Source: Diacronema lutheri (lineage: Eukaryota; Haptophyta; Pavlovophyceae; Pavlovales; Pavlovaceae). Taken from it: 64,000 nt of DNA. Location: positions 124,001 through 188,000 of the forward strand of contig JAGTXO010000016.1 of NCBI GenBank assembly GCA_019448385.1, in the 5' to 3' direction. The translations under genes were made by a program, and so were the position numbers. This document shows positions 51,842 to 60,221 of the stretch, one piece after another. The notes beneath the pieces are model-generated. The model searched no databases, had not been told where the DNA came from, and saw only the letters and a program-made list of their open reading frames with translations. How positions within the stretch are numbered: position 1 is the first letter of the stretch; the number at the start of each line of letters is the position of its first letter.

Positions 51842-52034
51842 TTTTGGGCCCGACGTCATTCCTTCTTTCGTCACGGCGTCATTCCTTCTCCCCCCATGGG
51901 ACTTTCATAACCGTACTAATCCTACACCCTACACTATGTAAATACTTAGAGAATAGATACATCCGACACTAAGTAAAAGTACTCGTATGTGAGTAACGTC
52001 ACGGCTTCGATGAAGGAATGAAGTCGGGCCCAAA
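51842..52034. mobile_element. Small AT-rich foldback element
   Basis: 51842-51876 (TTTTGGGCCCGACGTCATTC...) and 51997-52034 form an imperfect inverted pair sharing GGGCCCGACNTCATTCCTTC. The about 120 bp between them are strikingly AT-rich for this window (CTAAGTAAAAGTACTCGTATG). It has no coding capacity and looks like a MITE-type insertion or a structural right-end feature of the hAT element. Confidence 0.65.
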
Positions 52035-52043
52035 TGTAGGGAG

Positions 52044-52097
52044 GGCTTGTTTTGCATCCTACACCCTACACCCTACACCCTTTTGAAAAGCGGCGCC
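52044..52097 (-). repeat. hAT right terminal inverted repeat
   Basis: GGCTTGTTTTGCATCC followed by three TACACCC heptamers, then TTTTGAAAAGCGGCGCC; the inverse of 46872-46927. Confidence 0.88.
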
Positions 52098-52512
52098 GAA
52101 GGTGGGAGGGAGCCACCCGGATGCGCGCGTTTGAACGTGCGCGGACGGCCGTTGGCTTCGAGCCATTTCGCCCACGGTTTGCGCGCCAACGGACCAGTCC
52201 TCCGCAGGCGCCGCGCATCGTCTCAGAGGCGGTCGGTGTGGTACGCCGCGCGCATCGTCAGCGCCGCGGCGTCGAGCTCGGCGGGCGAGGGCGCGTACGT
52301 GACGCCGCTCAGCACCTCGTCCGCGCCCGCCCTCGTCGCGCTCGCCGCCTCCGCAGTGCGCGCAGGCGGCTTCGTGACGGCACGCGAGGCCACGCCGCGC
52401 GCTGCAGGTGCCTTTTCGCGCTGCATTGTCTGTCTGCCGGTCCGACGCGCTCTGCTCTGAACGAACGGACGGCACGCCCGACGAGATCTCGTCGCGTGCA
52501 CGCTCGCACAAC

Positions 52513-53410
52513 ATGTACCTCCAGAACTTCTCCGAGCTGCTGCCCGACGAGATCTTCGGCGACGAGCTGCTCGTCGACCGGCACTACCGCGTGCGCATCC
52601 TTCAGCGCGTCGCCCGCCGCCGCGATGCGGCCGAGGCCAACTTTTGGCTCGACGGCGGGCCCGCCGACTCGGTCGTCGGCGCGTGCATGTGCGGCCGAAT
52701 CTACGCGCTCAAGTGCATGGGCCGGCTCGTCCGCGGCGCCCGGATCCTCGCGCTGCTGCGCAAGAACGTCGCGCTCGCCACGTGCCGCGCGCACCTCATG
52801 GGCCACATGCTCCAGCGCATCGTCGGCGACAGCGGCGTCGCGCGGCTGCTGCAGCTGGTTGCAGCTCGTTCGCGTGGATCACGACACGCTCAACGCCGAG
52901 CACCAGGCCTTGGAAGCACAGCATGACACCGGCCAAATCATGCGACGGCATGTGCGCGCGCGCCGACGCGCTCTCCAAGGACCTCGCACGGGCGCACGAG
53001 CACGCTCACAAGCTCGATGGCTATCTGGTGTAATGCAGCGAGCGCCTCCGTGGGAGTGGCTCTTTCAACGGAGCGCTCAAGAACCTGATCACGCGGTGCA
53101 GCATGAGATGTGCTGGCTCCACGCCGAGATGTCGTCGCTCGTTGCGAGTTCGCCCGAGGCTTACGCGAACGACAGCGAGGCCACCGACTTCAAGGACCAC
53201 GGCGTGTGCGGCGAGTTCGATGTCTTCAACCGCGACGGGGTCGAGGGCGCGCCCGTGCCCGCGACCGCGCCCACGAAGGCAGAGCCGGGCATCGAGTCCG
53301 AGTGCATCGCGCCCGCACAGGCAGAGCCGAGCAGCGAGTCCGAAGCGTCGCGCCCGCGCCCGCGCACGCGCCCGCGCCGGCAGAGCCGCGCACCGGGCCC
53401 AAGTGAGCCA
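52513..53410 (+). pseudogene. Decayed orphan coding stretch
   Basis: The first part, from the ATG at 52513 (MYLQNFSELLPDEIFGDELL), reads on through HYRVRILQRVARRRDAAEAN and GDSGVARLLQLV. Protein-like coiled segments follow in other frames (VDHDTLNAEHQALEAQHD; RADALSKDLARAHEHAHKLD; SSPEAYANDSEATDFKDHG). Either introns were missed or the gene is broken. No family is recognised. It lies between the hAT and LINE elements. 52098-52512 also has a protein-like minus-strand piece, KPWAKWLEANGRPRTFKRAH, too short to assign. Confidence 0.4.
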
Positions 53411-54158
53411 ACGTGCCGCCGAACTCGCCCAAGCTCTCGTCGGTCGACAGCCAGGCCACCGGGTACAAGACCTCCTACGCGAACTCACGTGCTCGCCACC
53501 TGCAACGCCTCGAGTTCACGCGCGCGTTCGAGTCTGTGCAGGCCGAGGTCGCTTAGTCAAAGCGCGCCAAGGGTTCCGGCCACCGGCGCATCGAGGCGCT
53601 GGCTGCGCAACACGGCCGTGCGCAACACCCGCAGCTCGGCCAACGGCAAGTAGCGCGCCGGCGCAGCGCACGGTGTTGGCATTTTGTCTGTGCTGCATGT
53701 GTGAGTGTGACTGCATGTCCGTGTGACACACACGACGGATCCCACTGGTGGCCGGCGAAACGTTTCGCTCGCGCCTTTTGGGCGATTCGGTGTCTGAACG
53801 ACGACGGAAAGAAACGAAGACCGCGCTCGGCCAGGCCGAGCACTAGGTGGCGCTCGACTCGCCTGGTCCGCCCATCGGGGACAGGGAGTCGGATTGAGCT
53901 ACTGCGTCGACAAGTTGATCGGGAAGTCTAGCACACGGTATGCCGCGGCTAGCTCCGTAGCGAAGGGTGTCCGACTGGCCGCGCCCTCCACGGGGTGCAC
54001 GCGCACTCGGCGCGGTCCGGTCAGTCAGAGGGCCTCAGCTTGCGCGATGCCAGTTGCGATCCCCCCCGGAATCCGCCATTCTATTCTACGTCGGATTTTG
54101 AATGGCGACGGCCTCCCTGCACGCCCGGCCCGCGCGATCGTAGCGCGGCCCCGCGGGC
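53411..54158. other. Region upstream of the LINE ORF
   Basis: About 750 bp with no convincing gene. The last part, with CCATTCTATTCTACGTCGG near 54070, is the likely 5' untranslated part of the LINE; the 5' boundary cannot be placed. Confidence 0.35.
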
Positions 54159-57100
54159 ATGGCGGGGAGGCCGCTGGCCCTGATGCCTCCCGACGGCGCG
54201 TCGCCGCCACTCGACCCTCCACCGCGCGGCTTCTTCTTCCTCACCGGCCTCACGGCATCCTATCACCAGCTCTACGCGTTCTTCTCGACGCGTGGGCCGG
54301 GGCCTCATCCTCTCGCGGGCGACGCGTCGGCTGCGCTCTTCGTCCTCGAGAGCCTCCCGGTCTCATCGAACCCAGGGCCCGACGCTTCTGAGGCACGCCG
54401 CTTGCAAGCGGGCAGGCGGGCCTGGCTTGCCTCCCTGGCTCGCGGCATGCACCCCGACAAGCTCTGGGATCACCCTGGTGCGACCCTCGTGCACGAGTAC
54501 ATGGCCATGCGGATCCGCGAACTGGCGGAGCGTGCGCTTGACGTCCTTTGCGGCCGGCCCCTGTCGTCCGGCGCCGCTCTCGACCTCCCGCGTCCGGTCG
54601 CGACAGGCTGGGGCGATTTTGGGCCGTCACCTGGCCACGCGACACCCGCGGTGGCGCCCTCCGTTATCGAGCACCTCGCCTGCCGCTACGGCTCCGAGGC
54701 GTGCGCTCGGCTGCGCGCGGCGGGCCGCGGGCAGCCGCTGATTCCGCGCGGCACGCGGGATCGCGCGCTCCTTGAGGCGGAGCGCCTCCTGCCGGAGGCC
54801 GACAGCTTGTCCTCGCCGACGCCCGTCCATCCGCCGGCCACGCCGAGCGCTCGCCGCGCGGCACGGGCGGGGGGTCCGTCCAGCCCCCCCTCGCAGCGGA
54901 CGCGCTCGGCCGCCGGTGCGGGGACCCGGCCCGCGCCTCCACCGCCGCCGGGCCGCCCGCCTTCGTCGGGACGCCCCGGTCCGCGCTCCGCGCGCTGCCC
55001 GCCCCAGCAGCAAGCGCCGCCGCCGGGCCCCCCGCCGCCGCCGCACCCGCCGCCGCCGCCGCCGCCACCGCAGCCCGAGCGGCCGCAGCCGCTGCGCCGG
55101 CCCTTCCCTGGCGACGATGACGACGACGCGCCCGACGGCTCCGACGAGCATGGCCGCTGCCAGCGCGCGCGCGCAGGAGCGCGCCCGGCCGCTCCCTCGG
55201 CCGACCCGCCCATGCCGGTGCCCAGTTCGGCCCGGGCACCGGCTGACGGGAGCTACGCGGCGATCGACCATCTCACCGTCATGCAGGTCGCTGGCCTCCA
55301 CGAGTCGGCGGTGCCCATGCTCGCCGCCTTGCCGCCCGGCTTTGCGGAGCGCTTCGCGACGGCCTTCGTTGAGGTGCTCCACGCCCTCCGTGACGCTGAG
55401 GCACTCGAGGGCGTCGGCGCGGTGGGGGTGCGTCAGCCGGAGACGGAACGCGCGCTGAAGATGCTGCTCGTCCTCCCGGCGCTGCTCCTGCGCCGCACCC
55501 CCCGCTCTGACCCACGCCGCATGGGCGCCGCGCTCGCGCAGCGTTTTACGCTGTGGGAGACGCGCGCCTACGCCGAGCTGGTCGCGGGCTGGGAGCGTGA
55601 TTGCGCGGTGCACGCCACGCGGCGCTGGCCCGCGCGTGAGGATGCCGCGGACCGCGCTCTCCGCAGGGCGCTCGCTCTCATTGCCAAGGGCAAGATCTCT
55701 GATGCGTCTCGCCTGCTTGACAGCCACGGCATCGCTGACATCGCGCGCCCGGAGGTGCTCGCGCAGATGGTGGCCAAGCACCCGGTGCGTGTTGAGAGCG
55801 TCGACGCTGTCCTCGACGGTGTGGATGACGCTCCGCACCTTCGGGTCCTGCCCGCCGACATCGAGACTGCTTTTCGCCACCTCGACACCGACAAGGCTGC
55901 TGGCGCGTCGGCTTGGCGCTACGAGTACCTCACGGCGCTGGTGCCGACCGTGCCCTTCCCCTCTCTCGTCGCGGCCGATGCGGCGGCCGCCGGTGCGTAC
56001 TTCGCGACGCGCTTTGCGAACGGCGCGCTGCCAGCTTGGTTCAACTTTGTCTTCTCGTCCGTGCGGCTGCTCGCCCTGCGCAAGCGCGCCCCGTCTGCTG
56101 ACGAGGCGGAGGATGCCAGGCCGGTGGGCATTTCCTGCGCGCTCCGCCGGGCGGTGACGAAGGCGATCTTCGCGAACGCGTCTTTGAAGGAGACCTTCGC
56201 GGGCCACCTCGCGCCGCAGCAGCTTGGGGTGGCGGTCGCGGCGGGCGCCACCAAACTCATCATCGGCCTGCGCGAGCTGCTGGACGCTGAGCTGAGCTTT
56301 GGCATCTTCACCCTCGACATCTCCAACGCCTTCAACTCCGTCTCTCGCGCAGCCGTCCTCCGCCAGCTGTCCGACGGCAGCGTCCCCGGCGAGATCCGCG
56401 CGCTCGCTCGCCTTGCGCACGCGACTCTCGGCCCGCAGGCGCCCGTCTTTGCCGGCGGCGGTAGCGGCGGCGCGCCCCTCACGCAGCTTCCCTTCCGAAG
56501 CTCGGAAGGCGTGCAGCAGGGCTCGGTGGAGGGCAGCTACTTCTTCGCGGTCGCCATCCAGCCCGCGCTCGTGGCCCTCGACGCCGAGCTCGCCGCGGTC
56601 GATGGGGCCGCGCGCGCAGGTCATGACGACGTCTACGCCGTCGGCCCGCCCGCTCTCGTCGCCGCTGCGCTCTCGCGCTTCGAGGCTGCGCTCGCCGGCC
56701 TCGGCCTTCACGCCAATCTGGCCAAGTCGGCGTGCTGGATCGATCCGCGCAGCGCTGATGCGCTCGAGGGCTGCCGGGGGGCCGTTCCCCTCGGCTCGGT
56801 GGCGGACCCGGCCACTGGCGCTCTCCACTACGGCCTCAACATCTACGGCGTGCCGGTGGGCTCACCTGGCTACGTGGGCAGGACACTCGCGACCAAGACC
56901 GACGAGATCGCTGGCATCTCGAACAAGCTGATCACAACGCTCGGCTCGTCGGCCAAACAGTCGCTGTGGGTCCTCACCCGCCGCTCCACCATCTTCCGCT
57001 TCTCCTACTTGATCTCCCACTCGTACCTGTCAGACTCCCTGCAGGCCGCGGCTGCCTTCGACGACATCCTCGCCCGGCAGGCTACCGTCGCTCTCGGCGT

Positions 57101-58640
57101 CTCCGTCTCGACGGATGCCATCGCGAGCCGCCGGCTGCCGCTCCCGATTGCGATGCATGGCACCGGCCTGCGCAAGCAGGTCGACCTCGCTCCCGCCATG
57201 ATCTGGAGCGCCGCCAGCCTCGCCCTGCCGCACCTGCTCGACACGCGCGCCGCGGACGGCTCGGTCCTGGAGGCGGGCGTCCTCGACCGGCCTGCCATCG
57301 CGGCGCGCGTCGGGCACGACGCCTTCGCCGACATGGACGCGCACGGGTGGCGCTCGTTCCTCGCCTCGGGCTCGCGCCTGGGGCGCGATCTCGCCTCCGC
57401 CTGGCACGCCATGCAGGCCGAGCTCGGCGGCGGCCAGGGCGACACGGAAGTGCGCGTCCTCCGCCTGCCGCCCGGCTCCGTCGCGCCCGCCGCTCCCGCC
57501 GCCGGACGCCGGCCTAGCCTCTTGGCCGACATCACTGGCGACCGCGAGCGCTGCCGCTTCGACATGCTCAACGCTGAGCACGCCGCCATGCCGCCGGGCT
57601 CGCGCCCACGCGGCCTCTGGTTTGGCCTCGGCAAAGAGAGCGGCCTCTTCCTCGAGGCCCTGCCGCGAGCCTATGCCGCTTTCTCTCCGGCGGAGTGGGC
57701 CGAGGCGGTTGCGCGCTACTTGGGTCTGCCGAGCCCCGTGTGCGCGCAGCTCGCGGCGGCGGGCGCGCGCCTCGCGCGCAGCGGCAGCCAGCGCCCGATC
57801 CCGGTCGATGCGTTCGGCGACGCGCTCGCGGCGGCACCGGGCGTCGCCCACGACCACGTCGCGAAGCTTCGCCACGACCCCGCTCTCAACCTGCTCGCCT
57901 CGCTGGCTCGCGGATACGCCGGGACCTACGCGCGGCGCGAGGACGCGGACATCTTTGGCTCCGTGCTCGCCGGCGTGCCGCCGGCCGGGCGCGCGGCCCT
58001 GCGTCGTCGGCGCGTGCCCACCGTCGATCTCGTCGTAGTGCTCAACGGTGCGGGCTCGGCCCCTCAGCTCGTGCAGACACTGTGCGAGCTCAAGTCGATC
58101 TCGTACTGCCCCACGCGCTACGGCCAGTCGGACACGCGCCGCTGCCAGGCCGCTGAGCGGCGGGCGGCGGCCGTCGGCGGCGAGCGGCGGCGTGCGTGCG
58201 CTCAACTCGACGAGGAGCTCTTCGGCATGCAGCCGGGCCAGGTGGGCCCGATGCAGGCGCGCCTCAACTCGTTCCCGCCGATCCGCGCGCTGGTCATCGG
58301 CTCGTTCGGCGAGTGGTCGGCCGGCCTCGCCGACCTGCTCGTCACCTTCTCGCACATGGGCGCGGACGCGTGGATGGCGCGCATGGGCGCGCCCTCGCGC
58401 GACGTCGCCCGCGCGGCCCTCGAGCGCCACATGCGCCTCCAGCTCGCCGCGTGCGTCGTGCGTGGGCACGCGCAGCTCCTGCTCGCGCGCGCGCAGATGG
58501 CGCGCGGACAGGCGCCGCCGCACCGCCACGCGGCTCACGGCGTCCAGGCGGATGTGGACGCCTGCGGCGGTGTGGACGGCCTCTGCTTCCGGCGCGGCGA
58601 CGGCGGCGGCGGCCGGCGGGGGCCGGCGAGGGGTGGCTAG
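54159..58640 (+). CDS. Non-LTR retrotransposon ORF: reverse transcriptase plus C-terminal restriction-like endonuclease
   Basis: 1,493 residues, ATG at 54159 (MAGRPLALMPPDGA), open throughout. The N-terminal domain is of unknown function (FFFLTGLTASYHQLYAFF), followed by a Pro-rich linker (about 255-315). The RT region runs from about 480: ISDASRLLDSHGIADI, DTDKAAGASAWRYEYL, motif A FTLDISNAFNSV (about 716), motif B GVQQGSVEGSYFF (783) and motif C AGHDDVYAVG (821), a variant of the usual YADD. Near the C-terminus, VPTVDLVVVLNG (D, about 1287) and TLCELKSISYC (E-x-K, about 1308) form a PD-(D/E)xK nuclease site. C-terminal nucleases of this type occur in R2/CRE/NeSL-like LINEs, which often choose fixed target sites. 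No APE-type endonuclease or RNase H was seen. Confidence 0.87.
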   Translation: MAGRPLALMPPDGASPPLDPPPRGFFFLTGLTASYHQLYAFFSTRGPGPHPLAGDASAALFVLESLPVSSNPGPDASEARRLQAGRRAWLASLARGMHPDKLWDHPGATLVHEYMAMRIRELAERALDVLCGRPLSSGAALDLPRPVATGWGDFGPSPGHATPAVAPSVIEHLACRYGSEACARLRAAGRGQPLIPRGTRDRALLEAERLLPEADSLSSPTPVHPPATPSARRAARAGGPSSPPSQRTRSAAGAGTRPAPPPPPGRPPSSGRPGPRSARCPPQQQAPPPGPPPPPHPPPPPPPPQPERPQPLRRPFPGDDDDDAPDGSDEHGRCQRARAGARPAAPSADPPMPVPSSARAPADGSYAAIDHLTVMQVAGLHESAVPMLAALPPGFAERFATAFVEVLHALRDAEALEGVGAVGVRQPETERALKMLLVLPALLLRRTPRSDPRRMGAALAQRFTLWETRAYAELVAGWERDCAVHATRRWPAREDAADRALRRALALIAKGKISDASRLLDSHGIADIARPEVLAQMVAKHPVRVESVDAVLDGVDDAPHLRVLPADIETAFRHLDTDKAAGASAWRYEYLTALVPTVPFPSLVAADAAAAGAYFATRFANGALPAWFNFVFSSVRLLALRKRAPSADEAEDARPVGISCALRRAVTKAIFANASLKETFAGHLAPQQLGVAVAAGATKLIIGLRELLDAELSFGIFTLDISNAFNSVSRAAVLRQLSDGSVPGEIRALARLAHATLGPQAPVFAGGGSGGAPLTQLPFRSSEGVQQGSVEGSYFFAVAIQPALVALDAELAAVDGAARAGHDDVYAVGPPALVAAALSRFEAALAGLGLHANLAKSACWIDPRSADALEGCRGAVPLGSVADPATGALHYGLNIYGVPVGSPGYVGRTLATKTDEIAGISNKLITTLGSSAKQSLWVLTRRSTIFRFSYLISHSYLSDSLQAAAAFDDILARQATVALGVSVSTDAIASRRLPLPIAMHGTGLRKQVDLAPAMIWSAASLALPHLLDTRAADGSVLEAGVLDRPAIAARVGHDAFADMDAHGWRSFLASGSRLGRDLASAWHAMQAELGGGQGDTEVRVLRLPPGSVAPAAPAAGRRPSLLADITGDRERCRFDMLNAEHAAMPPGSRPRGLWFGLGKESGLFLEALPRAYAAFSPAEWAEAVARYLGLPSPVCAQLAAAGARLARSGSQRPIPVDAFGDALAAAPGVAHDHVAKLRHDPALNLLASLARGYAGTYARREDADIFGSVLAGVPPAGRAALRRRRVPTVDLVVVLNGAGSAPQLVQTLCELKSISYCPTRYGQSDTRRCQAAERRAAAVGGERRRACAQLDEELFGMQPGQVGPMQARLNSFPPIRALVIGSFGEWSAGLADLLVTFSHMGADAWMARMGAPSRDVARAALERHMRLQLAACVVRGHAQLLLARAQMARGQAPPHRHAAHGVQADVDACGGVDGLCFRRGDGGGGRRGPARGG

Positions 58641-59171
58641 GCGTGTGTGGGTGTCCGCCCATGACGCGTCCTGCCACGTCCTTGCCGTCCCGGCCGTTCC
58701 CGCTGCCGGCGTGCACAGGGTCGACGCCCTGATTTCGGCCTGATGTTGCGTGCGCCCTTTCGCTCGCTCCGTTTGTCCAGCCTCGGCCCCGTGCGCGCCC
58801 CTCCTGCTGACCCGCCTGTAAGCGTCGTCAGTATTCTACTGGGCGTCAATCACCCGAGCCCTTCCGGTCGCCCGCATTCCGGGGTCGGACCCTCCGTCGG
58901 CCCGGCTCGGGCCCTCCGTCCGCCGCGCCCGCTCGACCCCGAATTCTACTCAAATCGGCCGGTCAGGAGGGGGGTCTCGGTCCTAGGCTCGTCCTTAACC
59001 GCGCCCGACCCTTCGAGCGCTCATTGGCTGGCTTTAAACCCTTGATTGTACGACCCGGGTCGTACTCTCAGCCGTACACTGGCCGGACCAGCCCGGACCA
59101 CGCCGCTCTGTCGGGCCACTAAAGCGAGGCGCCGCGGGCGCGACGTGTTCCACGCTCGCGCCCTGCACGGC
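58641..59171. other. LINE 3' region and intergenic DNA
   Basis: No gene. Pyrimidine-rich; it contains TTCTACTGGGCGTCAA and GAATTCTACTCAAATCGG, which echo the TTCTATTCTACGTCGG in front of the ORF, and an imperfect palindrome at 59044-59075 (ACGACCCGGGTCGT core). The LINE's 3' end is probably within this stretch; no poly-A tail is evident. Confidence 0.4.
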
Positions 59172-60020
59172 TCACGTGCCCGCGAATGCGGAGTACCACC
59201 CAAGCAGCAGCAGCGCAACCTCGGCACATTGCGCGAGCGGCCTCAGCACGCGCAGCAGCTCGCGCACGCTGCCGAGTGCACCGTGCGCCCACCGCCTACG
59301 CGCGACGAGCGGTACGAGCGACTCGGGCAGCACGCCCGGGAGCATCGGATCGGGCTCTGCGACAAGGGCGCTCGCAAGCAACACCCTGCAGCAGCTCGTG
59401 TGGGCGTGACGCGCGCAGGGGAAAGGGAGGAACGCCTCGCGGGGTTTGCGCCCGCGCAGTCGACCGCGCGGGCGCTGTCCCCGCACGGGAGCGTGCACGA
59501 TTTCGCGCTGCGGGCGCGAGGCGATGCGCGCGTGGGCGCGAGCTCGGGCATCGCGACACAGAGTGCCTCGATAAACGCGCACGTACCAACTCAGCTGTGG
59601 GATGGTCGTGCCGAGCGCGAGCAACGCGCAGTAGTAGGCGAGCCGCTGAGCCGAGCCGACGAGACCCGCGCGCCTCAGCCGCTCGCGCCCGCCGTCCGCC
59701 GGCGGAAGCGCGGCGGCGAGCTGCTCGCAGAGCACAGTCGCAATTGCAAGGGCGAGCTTCACGCGCAGCAAGCTCAAAATCAGGTGGCCCGTCGCGAGCC
59801 CGAGCGTCGTCTTGCGTTCGCCTGGCTGAAAGTCGGCGACCATCCGCTGGAAGGCCTGCCGCTCGAGCAGCGCAGGCTTGCCCACGCGCGCGGAGGCGAG
59901 GACGCTCGAGCGCTTGAGCACGCCGAGGTCCGACCAGATCCGCGACGCCGCCTTCGCGCCCGCCTCCGTCCGCGCGTCCACGCGCAGGAGCGCGCTCTCG
60001 AGTGCGCTGCGCGCCTCCAT
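59172..60020 (-). CDS. Small membrane protein of unknown function
   Basis: The ATG at 60020 starts MEARSALESALLRVDARTEAG; the frame stays open to 59172 (282 residues). Hydrophobic segments are HLILSLLRVKLALAIATVL, RLAYYCALLALGTTIPQLSWY and CAEVALLLLGWYSAF. The middle part (about 59390-59580) is Arg-rich and un-protein-like, beginning with GTGCGC after SWY, so an intron may be hidden there; the exact acceptor could not be settled. A TTTTAAATAT box lies about 20 bp upstream of the ATG. Its shape is somewhat like PEX11, but no signature supports that. Confidence 0.6.
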   Translation of the reverse strand: MEARSALESALLRVDARTEAGAKAASRIWSDLGVLKRSSVLASARVGKPALLERQAFQRMVADFQPGERKTTLGLATGHLILSLLRVKLALAIATVLCEQLAAALPPADGGRERLRRAGLVGSAQRLAYYCALLALGTTIPQLSWYVRVYRGTLCRDARARAHARIASRPQREIVHAPVRGQRPRGRLRGRKPREAFLPFPCARHAHTSCCRVLLASALVAEPDPMLPGVLPESLVPLVARRRWAHGALGSVRELLRVLRPLAQCAEVALLLLGWYSAFAGT

Positions 60021-60221
60021 CGCCACGTGCAGCGCGCCTCTTTTAAATATCTTCGGACCGAACAATCACCTTTTTCCCCCGTACGGTAATGTCCCTGAAA
60101 GGAAAGTGTAACCGCTTCTTCACGAAGTGGCCGCGGGCCGCCTGCTCGCGCCCACGCGTCGGGACGAGCCTGCGCCGCGTGCGCATTCACAGGCGCCGCC
60201 GCGCGCCCTCGCGTAGCGCGC
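60021..60221. promoter_or_regulatory. Divergent promoter with TTTTAAATAT box
   Basis: 201 bp between start codons at 60020 (-) and 60222 (+). TTTTAAATAT at 60041-60050 and an AT-rich patch to about 60085 stand out from the GC-rich background. Confidence 0.5.

Larger units (their letters stand above)
46872..52097 (+). mobile_element. hAT-superfamily DNA transposon with 54-56 bp inverted ends
   Basis: Left end 46872-46927 and right end 52044-52097 are inverted copies of each other. They share GGCGCCGC, then AAAGGGTGTAGGGTGTAGGG, then GATGCAAAACAAGCC, with one 2-bp length difference. Between them lie the transposase (47088-49792), a passenger frame, an inverted LINE fragment and a small foldback element. 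An 8-bp target duplication, expected for hAT, was not found at these exact ends, so the true termini may lie a few bases in or out. The transposase is open throughout, suggesting a fairly young copy. Confidence 0.82.

Noticed and set aside
59300-59590. Defined intron in the small membrane protein gene
   Set aside because: A GTGCGC donor follows SWY, but no acceptor in this span gives a clearly better protein, so the intron is only mentioned as possible.
59172-60020. PEX11-family peroxisomal protein
   Set aside because: Size and C-terminal hydrophobic segment are only vaguely similar; no family signature could be aligned.
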